64,000 nt of DNA from Albugo candida (lineage: Eukaryota; Oomycota; Peronosporomycetes; Albuginales). The stretch is from positions 164,915 through 228,914 of the forward strand of contig JBDOQK010000058.1 in the NCBI GenBank assembly GCA_040437565.1. Direction: 5' to 3'. The notes beneath the pieces are model-generated. The model was not told the origin of the DNA. It saw nothing but the letters and a program-made list of their open reading frames with translations, and searched no databases. Below, in pieces: positions 23,018 to 33,300 of the stretch. The position numbers and the translations under genes are program-made. Numbering within the stretch: the first letter of the stretch is position 1; every line of letters begins with the position of its first letter.

Positions 23018-25000
23018 ATGTACAAGGAGCAACGATTGGAATCTGACGGACCATATCATTCGTGCGAGTGTATACCAAATAGTCGTACACGAATCGATGT
23101 CAATATACGTTATACCATTTGGATCAACATTGTTTTACTCGTTCTTGTTGGCCATCACCAGATACTCCAAGTCAGCGGATACGTTATTAGCGCAACTATA
23201 CCGCAGGAATACATACGACTAAGTCGTTGCCGTAAATGTCTTCAGCGCTTCATCTCGAACGCGTTCATTACATATGATTATGGTATTGACCATAAATCAG
23301 GATCTCAGCAAAGTTCATTGCGCATGTGCGCAGAAATCGCTAACGACATCCCGTATGACAACATTTCTAAGAGCTGTAATTCTTTCAGCCGCAGTTGTCT
23401 CAAATTTACCCTTCATGATGAGGCTGTGGCGCACGAAAAATAAAACCTATTATTAAAAGTGATAATGCTTTAGAACAAGCCCAACATACTCACATCAATA
23501 CGGTGGAGAGAGAGGTTAGTCCTATTTGGCTTTTTGGTGCTAATTTGGCTGCAGAAAAAACGAAAGATAAAAGCAGCTATGCATCCAAACAAATTCAATC
23601 TTCTGGTTCCGATACAAATTCAAAAAAAGGAAACATCGAACCGCTGATGCATCTAGTTCAAGTGCCGATAATAGGCTTGGGAGTTCTGAACTTGGATTCC
23701 AACAACGCAAGACACATTGCTTGATTCTGAAAAAGAATGTGCCAGAATTTCTAATATCTGGTTGCCTTCGCTGCTTGTCTCCTCGTGACGAAGATGATAG
23801 ATGCTTGGTACTAAGTACAGACAGAAGTTTGTATCAATGGGCGCTGCGATATACTACAGTCGAAACACCCGAAGTTACAGTACAGAAATGTGGTAGCTCA
23901 TGTGGTCAGATCGAATGGGGATCCGCAGCTGATTGCCGTCTGATTTGTTCTCACCATATCCTTCCTTCCAAAGGTGCTAACTATGAATATGCTAAACTGA
24001 AGTTGAGATATGATGGCTCACACAAAAAAATGTGCTTCTCATGTGTTCACTTGATCATAAGCTCATTTTATGAGCACATTGAAGAAGATGATACTAGTTC
24101 AGTCTTTTTAACATCTCAAAGCACCTTACAAGAAAATCTTGAATCCATTCGTCATCAATGTCGCACATCTGAAAAATGCCAAGATGTTCAAAAGGAGAAC
24201 ACTGAATTCCGAACAATAGAGTCATCGAATTCTATAAGCGGAGCGCCTCGTATGGAAAAATCGCCAGCTCCATATTACTGCATGCATTACGCGAACTTAC
24301 TCGAGCGTAGCAATGCAAAAAACTGCCACGAATGTATATCCAAAGAGAATTTTGGCATTGTGAAGAAACGTGTTATTCAACCAACGTCTCCCGTAAGTGC
24401 TCTTTTGTTCAATTCCGAAGTGTTACCTGTACAGAGAGTAGCGATCGGGTGTACGAAGATGTGTGATTGGGTAACAGGGCTTTCGAAACCTATGTGTGAC
24501 TTCTTGCGAAGAATAGAGAAAGTCGATCAAGATAGTGGTTTCACAACTTCACAACCAATACTTCCGTTTTCTAAGGCTATCTCATCACTTGCTGATAAAT
24601 CTGTCGAAAATTCGGTTTGGTTTTTGCAGTTCGAAAATGGTAATGAACGGTTTACGGTAAATGAATTTAAAGCGGTGATTTTTGCATTGCGGCGGTGAGT
24701 AATGCATATGTTGTATCAGTCACGTCATGGTATCTCACTACGAGTCGTTTCGATTATAAACACGTGGCAACCATTTGCTACCTGCCTGACATGATTCCAA
24801 TTACCGGTTACAGGAACGTGGAAGCGGGCTTCTTTTCACAGCCGTTGAGTTTCCAGTCTATCATGTTATCTCTAGATTTTACACAAGCAAGGCCTCCACA
24901 AATTTTAGTGACAGATCTAAAAGAAAGATTCGATAGAAGCAGGGCTTTTCGGGCAGCGAATGCAGCTTGGGGGAACGCTGAGCAAAATGAGACGAATTAG
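23018..25000 (+). pseudogene. broken copy of the CHXC-like secreted family (CRxC variant)
   Basis: Family segments appear in order: a hydrophobic signal-like stretch (NIVLLVLVGHHQ), Y-V-I-S-A-T, SRCRKCLQRF, a YDYG segment, NDIPYDNISKSC, a FGANLAAE segment, and PEFLISGCLRCLSP. Then come ALRYTTVETPE, KCGSSCGQIEWGS, CFSCVHLIISS, NCHECIS, CDWVTGLSKPMCDFLRRI and finally NAYVVSVTSWYL and FFSQPLSFQS. The pieces lie in more than one frame, so the copy is broken, with about three or four breaks. The conserved 5' flank lies at about 22,940-23,100. At least four CxxC-type pairs occur, each followed by a second cysteine cluster, suggesting internally repeated modules. This copy sits about 2.7 kb downstream of FAN1 and is the left member of a duplicated pair. 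Confidence 0.8.
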
Positions 25001-26367
25001 AAGCGACACCCGTAAAATGATTTAATAATTTGCGAGGCAAAACAAAATACAACTTCAGTAACTTATCTAGAATCTTACTGTGTATGACTGATTCAGGTCG
25101 AAAATTCTTTATTCACGGATGTTCGATATACAAAATATCATAAACTCCATACGCAGCTCGTGACATTCATGCAGATTCTTTGTATAGGTTGCTGTTCGAC
25201 TCACGAACCTGTTAGATGCAAGAAAAGAAGTTTCCGAGTCGTTATGAATTTTGGCAATCATTTCAAGTCCCTAAAGCAGCTCAAAACGTTGCGTGAAAAT
25301 GCCTGTGAGAGATGATAATATGCTTTCTCGTTGATAGTACTGTAGTGCNNNNNNNNNNNNNNNNNNNNNNNNNNNNNNNNNNNNNNNNNNNNNNNNNNNN
25401 NNNNNNNNNNNNNNNNNNNNNNNNNNNNNNNNNNNNNNNNNNNNNNNNACGCTGAACTGGATCAGCAATCAAATCTCTGTACCATGTTGTATGGAGAGGT
25501 GTAGTGTTGCTAAATCTTCCGCGAAAAAGTAAGTTTTGAGAGAGAGCTCGTCGATATCACTGCAGAGAGCCCCTCATCATTTACCTCCAAACGATTGGGA
25601 TAAACACTTGATGCCTACCTCTGATCGTGACAACTATAATAGCACATTAATTGGCAACAAGCGACAGTGACGTACCAGAATTCACCTCACTGCCTCTTCA
25701 GTGAAATATTGACCCAATAGTTATTTGTGTAAATAGTGGGGGCAGTACACATGAGTACTGAATTTATCATGTCGAAAGTTTTCGTTACTCTTGTCAAACA
25801 TTGCGTCAAGCGTCGATGAAACCTTCCTACCAACATGTCGACTCCATCGTGTCGCAAAATTAACATCTTTATTCAAATCATGAGCAGCGAATGCTTGATT
25901 TATAATGAGAAGATACACCACGTCATCTAGTGCACTATGATTCGACTCTATGAACGCAAATATCACACCATCTATTGCGATCGGATGATCAAGCGCTGCC
26001 CAGATGATTTTTTTCGGGTTGGTGCAGAAAGGCTTTTTGTACCAGCCTGCGCACACGAGGGATGCATGCATCGGGATTTGCTTCTTGAATGGGATCAAGA
26101 AGGATACCACACTTTTTTCGTGGATATCTTTCAAAATACCCTCCCGCGCAACTTCCACACCGACTCGAAACAATTCCAGATAAATAACGGGGTTCCAAAG
26201 TGTCGTACTCTTTGAAGAAGTACTTTTCACCCAGTACGGTGACCGATTGACAGTTCACTGTTCACACGCGTCGGTGGACACAACCGTCACTCTCAAATAT
26301 CCCCTCCTCTAAGCTTAGAAACTTGTCCAATTTGGCGAATCTCTATTAGCGAGGTTAGTAATTTTTT
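25001..26367. other. spacer with a gap and unrecognised minus-strand ORFs
   Basis: About 25,050-25,150 is a diverged copy of the family's 3' flank (ATGACTGATTCAGGTCGAAA versus ATGAGTATTTCAGGTTGAAC near 33,193). A 100-N gap lies at 25349-25448; no flank overlap is visible, so DNA may really be missing. Minus-strand open frames at 25721-26230 and 25989-26258 overlap each other, the longer one without an ATG. They encode a stretch (YKKPFCTNPKK, ATRWSRHVGRK) I cannot place. Confidence 0.4.
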
Positions 26368-26838
26368 TCATCGGGAATACGGCCCAATGCCTGACCGGTT
26401 TTCGTAATCATCGGAGAAATTACTTTGACTATCTTGAAAGGCCGTGCGGCCTCGATTTGGCGGCCGAAACTGACCAATACGGATACTCCCCGGCATGTAG
26501 TTCAGATATTGCATCAATATCTGGAGCTTTCGACTTTGAGAGCTCCCCGCGATATTGAGCTTTAGCTCTAGCCTTGTCCTTGCGCAAGGTTTCTTGCGAC
26601 TCAAGGAGCTCTGCCAAAGTGGGACGTTTGATTTTGTCCACACTTCTAGATGTCTTGGCGCCACAGAGGTAGTGACCGTACCACAGAGTCCAGGTTTACC
26701 CCCATGTACCACCACACAGGGTGATGACCCATCAACAATCATGCAGTCACCCAAGGCCTGGTGACTCAAAAGGGTTGCCGCGTCACTACAAGTAGACGCT
26801 ACAACCCGGGGATGTGTCGAGATGTCGACTTGAACCAT
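26368..26838 (-). CDS. unrecognised ORF, 156 aa
   Basis: ATG-started at 26838 on the minus strand. The N-terminal half is Cys/His/Gly/Val-rich (ALGDCMIVDGSSPCVVV); the C-terminal half is basic. A second frame on the same strand (26429-26641) is also open and lysine-rich. The N-terminal part, 26627-26838, reappears at 27431-27642 only because of the assembly overlap. It abuts the left end of the duplicated FAN1 fragment, so it may be part of a mobile element that marks the breakpoint. No family was recognised. Confidence 0.25.
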   Translation of the reverse strand: MVQVDISTHPRVVASTCSDAATLLSHQALGDCMIVDGSSPCVVVHGGKPGLCGTVTTSVAPRHLEVWTKSNVPLWQSSLSRKKPCARTRLELKLNIAGSSQSRKLQILMQYLNYMPGSIRIGQFRPPNRGRTAFQDSQSNFSDDYENRSGIGPYSR

Positions 26839-28134
26839 TGCTTTATTGACGAAAAGGTTGAAAGATGCTGAACAAGGTTGTTCTTCGAGCTGTTTCTACT
26901 AGGTTGGCTGGTTACGAAGTGGCTGGGAAATTGAGAATTGGTATGGCACACGTACATTGCGAAGCTTATTTGTTTCGTAATGTTGTCGAGTGCTCAAGCA
27001 AGAGAGATTTTGTCTCGCAACCGAGCAGAAGATTTTTGTCGCATTAACAACATGATTTACTTGGTTTCGTATGTGCAAATATGTATGTGAGAAATCTTGA
27101 AAACATTACGCATTTAAACAATTCTCTCCCTTGGATCTGCTTTATGAGATCGAACAGATCTGGACGACCCAATTTGGCAATGCCTCTTGATTTCTATCTC
27201 GTTTCCTTGTCCATCACGACTGCTCCAATTTATTGGTCTTTTACCCAATTTTATTCATTGAAAGCACGATGTGAGCATATGCCATCTTCCACCGAGAATC
27301 ATCAATGAAAGCCAGTGTAATTCCCGACTTNNNNNNNNNNNNNNNNNNNNNNNNNNNNNNNNNNNNNNNNNNNNNNNNNNNNNNNNNNNNNNNNNNNNNN
27401 NNNNNNNNNNNNNNNNNNNNNNNNNNNNNNTTTGATTTTGTCCACACTTCTAGATGTCTTGGCGCCACAGAGGTAGTGACCGTACCACAGAGTCCAGGTT
27501 TACCCCCATGTACCACCACACAGGGTGATGACCCATCAACAATCATGCAGTCACCCAAGGCCTGGTGACTCAAAAGGGTTGCCGCGTCACTACAAGTAGA
27601 CGCTACAACCCGGGGATGTGTCGAGATGTCGACTTGAACCATTGCTTTATTGACGAAAAGGTTGAAAGATGCTGAACAAGGTTGTTCTTCGAGCTGTTTC
27701 TACTAGGTTGGCTGGTTACGAAGTGGCTGGGAAATTGAGAATTGGTATGGCACACGTACATTGCGAAGCTTATTTGTTTCGTAATGTTGTCGAGTGCTCA
27801 AGCAAGAGAGATTTTGTCTCGCAACCGAGCAGAAGATTTTTGTCGCATTAACAACATGATTTACTTGGTTTCGTATGTGCAAATATGTATGTGAGAAATC
27901 TTGAAAACATTACGCATTTAAACAATTCTCTCCCTTGGATCTGCTTTATGAGATCGAACAGATCTGGACGACCCAATTTGGCAATGCCTCTTGATTTCTA
28001 TCTCGTTTCCTTGTCCATCACGACTGCTCCAATTTATTGGTCTTTTACCCAATTTTATTCATTGAAAGCACGATGTGAGCATATGCCATCTTCCACCGAG
28101 AATCATCAATGAAAGCCAGTGTAATTCCCGACTT
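26627..28134. repeat. assembly overlap around a 100-N gap (704 bp duplicated)
   Basis: 26627-27330 is repeated at 27431-28134 with 100 N between. It covers part of the unrecognised minus-strand ORF and the front of the FAN1 pseudogene, so features in 26,627-27,330 should not be counted separately. Confidence 0.9.
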
Positions 28135-28520
28135 GTAGATTAACGCTTGAGCAGAAAGCATTACAATGGAACAACGACTCATTACAACGCGATGTACAAT
28201 GTGGAGAGGATGTTGTTGTGGGATCTTAATACATTTGAGCGTGCAAAGGCAATCGGAGATACCTTCGAAAGGGGGCTTGGCTCAATCAAGTGGAAGGAAT
28301 GGACATGAACGCACGCCTTATTAGTATTAAGCAAATAAAAGATAGACTCAGGATTCAGAAGTGAAAATGCGCCATGAGTCTGATTGGAATTGCAGATTCA
28401 TGCGAGTGTGTGTGTCGTATGGTCTGGAAATAGAGAGACGTATCGCTAAAAAGGTTTCATCGTCTTGCTGTAAAACGATCTGCTCAGGATCCTCGGGACA
28501 AGAGAAATTGATCTCCACGT
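27700..28520 (+). pseudogene. FAN1 pseudogene, VRR-NUC domain fragment
   Basis: Collinear with the last ~260 residues of FAN1: GMAHVHCEAYLFRNVVE (cf. GIHCEGHLFRNVVG), VCANMYVRN, a segment cf. EIERIWTSQFGN, LKARCEHMPSSTENHQ (cf. LKALCEYMLSSVEYHQ), VIPDL (cf. GIPDL), NQVEGMDMNARLI and RIAKKVSSSCCKT at the end. Stops and frameshifts interrupt it. The catalytic EVK reads Ser-Ile-Lys, so the nuclease Glu is lost. Nothing corresponding to the N-terminal two thirds of FAN1 is seen. It is the right-hand product of a tandem segmental duplication. The same fragment before the gap (about 26,900-27,330) is the assembly overlap. Confidence 0.85.
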
Positions 28521-30360
28521 ATATCGTGTTCACTGATGCTGTGAACGGATGAGAATTATTCATTCTTGAGGAAACAACGTCTGTATCGAAAGATGAAGCC
28601 GTCTCTCTGTCTATGAGCCCTTCCATCCATAGCTACTTTCAGAATCGAGGGATAAAGAAAAGGCAATTAATTCTCAATTGCGTAAATCTGCCACCACTAA
28701 GCATCAATGCTTTTAAGTGTAGGTAGATCATCCGGACTTTCAGTTGAAGAATTTGAAGATATTGTACTATCCGTGTTTTTCATGTTGATAATCACACGCG
28801 TGGGCAAGGGACTCGGCGACGAGAATTTCATTCCAATCATTTTCTTTTTCCAACAGCTAAGAATTTTGATTGAAATCCCAAAAGTTTGTCGAGATTCTTG
28901 CTTGATTAAGGTATCTGACAATTTAAGCTTTTCGATCAATTTGTATTGGATCTGGAAAGCTGCAGTGCTGTAATGTTCAACCCGTTCTTTGTAATTATTC
29001 GTTTGTTTCGTTTGTCTTAGTAAGCTTAGCTAGCTATCTGAAGCTTTTTTCTTATAGCATGGATATTCAATTTGCCTGCTTAGACTTCCTTAGCTGGACT
29101 TGAAGTCCTGAACCGACGCAGGTCCATTGAAATTTGTTGTATTGAATTGCTTCTCTCTCATGTATTCGTTACATTGTAATTGCACTTTTATATCCACATA
29201 GTTTGATGTCGGTTTCTTAGATATGTCAAATTAGCTAAATATTTTGTCGACCTAACGGGTTTTTGAGCACACTGACATGGGTATTGACATTGACATATAA
29301 TCTTCTTACGCTGAGGTGGGCTCTACCTTTCTCTGAGTCGAGATTTGTTGAAGACCGAAGTACCATTCGTCGAAGCCATTATTTGAGATGTTGATCAAGG
29401 ATCATTCTGATTACCTCCATTGTGAATTTTGCATTCATGATTTTCGCCTTTATTTCGTTGTATACCAAACAAGACTTGAGCTGGTCACTGGGCATGCAAG
29501 GACTCAGATTTATTGGAATGGTGTGCGAGACTTGTGGTGTTCTAATCGACTGATTCACATACTGTTCAGGCTACGTCATACCTATTGATTAATGTAATGT
29601 GGAAACGATTCCGTTTATTAAAGAATATGGCTTGCTCATCATTTTATAGACATAGCCTTGACCGAATCCTGAATTGCTGCGAATGTATTTGAGCTTCATT
29701 GAGATATCTTGACCTCCTCGACCCGTCCATTCGAAATAAGTTGTATGTGTCCAATGAAGCAATTTATTTTGATATGTGTACGGGGCTAAAAAATTTTTAA
29801 AAGCTTCGCCACGCAAATATTTACCGTGTCAGATATATCCGCAATTGTGTGATAGCCCTTGTGTCAGTTTCGAACCATTTTGAAATGAATAATATCCTAC
29901 AACAAGGCTTGACGATATTTATCAAGAAGTGCGCGTGGCCAGATAAATTTTGCACAAGATAGTACCGCAGATTACTGATTACGTAAAATCGAATATAACA
30001 AAAGATACGCTGCAACAGAATGGAGTGAAGCGCAAACCCTCATGTGTAAATCAGATAACATAAATAAATGTGACTTGCGCAGAATGGGTGGACCCACGCT
30101 ACCGAACATGAAATCACAGGAGTAGTGGTAAGGTTCCAACTAAAAAGTGGAGTCATTACCGAATTCTCTGCATGATACTAACGATCAACAAATATGATAT
30201 ATTCGAGCGCATGATAAGAAAACACTGTTAAAAGTTCATAGAATCATTACTTGGGCTAAAACGTCATAGAAACCTTATCACCAGGACCAATTTCGTTTGA
30301 TACAAAACATGTTGAATTTTAAGTCATGTCAGCTGATTTAACATGCTGTACAGCATTCTC
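28521..30360. other. spacer, right member of the segmental duplication
   Basis: No gene recognised. Patches match the spacer downstream of FAN1 (see 20,356-22,860). The minus-strand frame 28697-28939 is open but begins without an ATG and shows no motif. Confidence 0.45.
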
Positions 30361-30378
30361 TAACAGGAAGCTTCGTTT

Positions 30379-31216
30379 CGAGTGTTGGTATACGGTGCGA
30401 ATACCAAGTTAGGTAAGATCTCGTATCGGTCTTGCAAAAAAAAACAGCTTTGCGCTCACAGTGATGCAGATTCGGTCTCTGTGAATGGAGACACGTTGAA
30501 CCACGTCAGGCACCGTTGGTGACGCTGTACGCATCATAGTTCAATGAAGGATATACCGACTCTACGCCATCATTGGCCTAAAAGCTGTAGTGTATAAAGT
30601 TGCTCAATTTGTATGCGAAAAAGCCAAACAGGCAACGGTATACGTCTCGTAAGTACAACGATAGGAATCTGATGAACCGTATCGCCTCGTGTGAGTGTAT
30701 ACCAGATAGCTGTAAGACTATAGCGAGGTCAAAATACGTTATACTATNNNNNNNNNNNNNNNNNNNNNNNNNNNNNNNNNNNNNNNNNNNNNNNNNNNNN
30801 NNNNNNNNNNNNNNNNNNNNNNNNNNNNNNNNNNNNNNNNNNNNNNNCGAGTGTTGGTATACGGTGCGAATACCAAGTTAGGTAAGATCTCGTATCGGTC
30901 TTGCAAAAAAAAACAGCTTTGCGCTCACAGTGATGCAGATTCGGTCTCTGTGAATGGAGACACGTTGAACCACGTCAGGCACCGTTGGTGACGCTGTACG
31001 CATCATAGTTCAATGAAGGATATACCGACTCTACGCCATCATTGGCCTAAAAGCTGTAGTGTATAAAGTTGCTCAATTTGTATGCGAAAAAGCCAAACAG
31101 GCAACGGTATACGTCTCGTAAGTACAACGATAGGAATCTGATGAACCGTATCGCCTCGTGTGAGTGTATACCAGATAGCTGTAAGACTATAGCGAGGTCA
31201 AAATACGTTATACTAT
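30379..31216. repeat. assembly overlap around a 100-N gap (369 bp duplicated)
   Basis: 30379-30747 is repeated at 30848-31216 with 100 N between. It contains the conserved 5' flank of the secreted-family copy that starts at 31215. Confidence 0.9.
30848..31214 (+). promoter_or_regulatory. conserved 5' flank of the secreted family
   Basis: This ~370-bp block upstream of the 31215 start is closely matched by the minus-strand copy at 61,006-61,400, and its 3' part by 22,940-23,100 (plus) and 9,880-9,975 (minus). The best-kept core includes CATCATTGGCCTAAAAGCTG, TGTATAAAGTTG and TGCGAAAAAGCC. Conservation across copies whose coding parts have decayed suggests a shared promoter and leader, or simply recent duplication. 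A short ATG frame at 31141-31293 overlaps the main start. Confidence 0.5.
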
Positions 31217-33061
31217 GTGGAGCAATATTGTTCTCCCCCTCCTTGTTGGCTATCACCAAGTATCGCAAGCCAGCGCATATCGTATCAGCGTGACTTTACC
31301 CGATAAATACACACAAATAAGTCGATGTCGTCGCTGCCTTGAGCGCTTCATGCCGAGAGTAACATTCTCATATGATTATGGTTGTGGTTACTATCAGGGC
31401 CAGGATCGATCAAATGTATTGCTGATGTACGCAGACATCACAGATGACATCCCGTATGATTACATTAGTCGCAGCTGCAGTAATGATGGAAAAGCATGCT
31501 ACAAGATGGACGATTCTGTGAACAGGGGGATAGAAAACAAGAAACTTGTAAATGTTGTAAAGGAATTATTCATAAAAATTGATCCTGTGCCAGAAGAAGC
31601 TCGACACACCGTCTCCAAGATGGAGCGAAAAGGCAGCACTACTCGACTTTTTGGTGTTGATTTGGCTGCAGACATATCGAAAAGTGAAAGGAGTGATGCA
31701 CTGAAAAGAGCTCGACTTTCTGATTTCGATCCGAATCACAATACAGAGAAAGATCAAACTGGCGACGCATCTACTAGCGTCGGTATATTTAAATATGGTA
31801 TCGAACAAAGCACAAAGCACTGCTTATTGCTCAAAAACTTTTAGTCCGAATTCTCAGTTCTTGTTTGCCTTCAATGCTTGGATCCCGGTGAGAAAGACGA
31901 GAGATATTTGGTATCATTTCCAGACAAAAAGGAGCATCGATGGGCGTTACGGTATACGTCAAGTGAAGACCCCAAGAGAACAATGAAGAAATGTGGCAGC
32001 TTATGTGGAGATATTACATGGGGATCTCAAGATCATTGTCTTGCAGCACATATTGACTATAACACTGGTCCATCCAGTGCATTACTTGCCAACGTAGAAA
32101 CTCTATTAGTGGTGGTGAAATACCGGCATACAGAAAAGGAGGCTTGCTTGAGATGTGTTCGTCCCATTTTAAAGCCAGTCGTTGAGCATAATGGAGATGA
32201 TGATATGCATTCTGTCTTCCCAGTATCTCAAGAAGTCTTTCGCTCGTATTGGTGGAATTTGTTGACTCCATGCTCCAATCATTGCATTGAAGTAAAATCT
32301 GAATCACGTCATTTGAGCAAAAGTCTATCTGATTTTTACGAGTTAGATTCGCTGAAACCTGAAAGCGGAGATGCTCAATCGGAAGAAAAGTCGACAACGT
32401 CCTATTTCTGCATGTATATTTCGAAACGTCCTCCTCGCAATGTCGAAGGCTGTCTCAATTGTTTGGAGGGAAGCAAGCTTTACAAGTCGCAAAATAATGA
32501 CGTCTGGGGTACGTCGGATGCAAGTCGTCTCATTATTTCTCCCAAAGCGTTACGTGTGCAGGAATTAGCTATTGAATGTTCTAAAAGTTGTGGTTGGTTA
32601 GCAGGTCTCTCCAAGCCTGTGTGTGACTATTTGCAAAGGATGGACAAGGTTCATAGAGCCTATTGTACAGAATCGCGACAAGTACAGCCAGAACAGCAGT
32701 TCGTCAATGTGATCAAATCACTTCAGGCCGGCCCTTTTCTTTGGTATTTGCAGTTTGAAACGATGATGCCGATATGAAAATAGCATTCAGAGAGTTGGCC
32801 TTTTGCATTGCCGTGGTGACTAATGCGTATGTTGTGTCCGTTACGTCATGTTACCTCATTGTGAGTCCTTTCAAGTCTGAACATGTGAAAAGCATATGCA
32901 ACATACCTGATATAATTCGAATCGCCGACCTCATTTACGTGGATTCGGGCTCTTTTTCACAGCCATTGAGTTTCCAATCCGTCACGTTATCATTGGGCTT
33001 TTCAGAAAATAATACAAAGCAACCTAAAAATCTCAATACGGAACGTCTAAAAATAAAGTGA
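31215..33061 (+). pseudogene. nearly whole but broken copy of the CHXC-like secreted family (CRxC variant)
   Basis: It begins at ATG 31215 with a signal peptide (MWSNIVLPLLVGYHQVSQASA), then YRISVTLP, SRCRRCLERF, SYDYGCGYY, MYADITDDIPYDYISRSC, LFGVDLAADI and CLQCLDPGEKDERY. It continues with ALRYTSSEDP, KCGSLCGDITWGS, CLRCVRPI, GCLNCLE, CGWLAGLSKPVCDYLQRM and, at the end, NAYVVSVTSCYL and SFSQPLSFQSVTLSL. About two breaks interrupt it, so it looks like a young pseudogene; a functional shortened secreted protein of about 209 residues from the first frame cannot be excluded. It is the duplicate of the copy at 23,018-25,000. Confidence 0.75.
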
Positions 33062-33300
33062 TACTGACGCCGTCTGCATCTACGTCAACGTATAGGTAGA
33101 CATCGAATAGACCGAGACCACCTAGGGTACTTGAGTTGCAAGGCAGCATAAATAATACATTTGCATTGATCAATCTAGTATTTCGCCATGCATGAGTATT
33201 TCAGGTTGAACTATCGCTATCTGCATATAATGATGATACAAGAAGCAACAGGAATCCGCAGGCAGCTTGTGATACCTACCTATTGCTCGCTATATGGCTC
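33062..33300 (+). repeat. conserved 3' flank of the secreted family
   Basis: This ~240-bp downstream block has a clear minus-strand match at about 62,840-63,060, sharing TCTGCATCTACGTCAAC, GAGTTGCAAGGCAGCATAAA and CGCTATCTGCATATA in the same order. A weaker match follows the copy ending at 25,000. The duplicated unit therefore includes DNA beyond the gene. Confidence 0.7.

Noticed and set aside
26865-27330. A second FAN1 pseudogene copy before the gap at 27,331
   Set aside because: It is identical to 27,669-28,134 and is part of the 704-bp assembly overlap, not an extra copy.
30600-30881. ORF running through the N run at 30,748 as a gene
   Set aside because: The frame crosses unknown bases and duplicates the conserved family 5' flank at 31,069-31,216.
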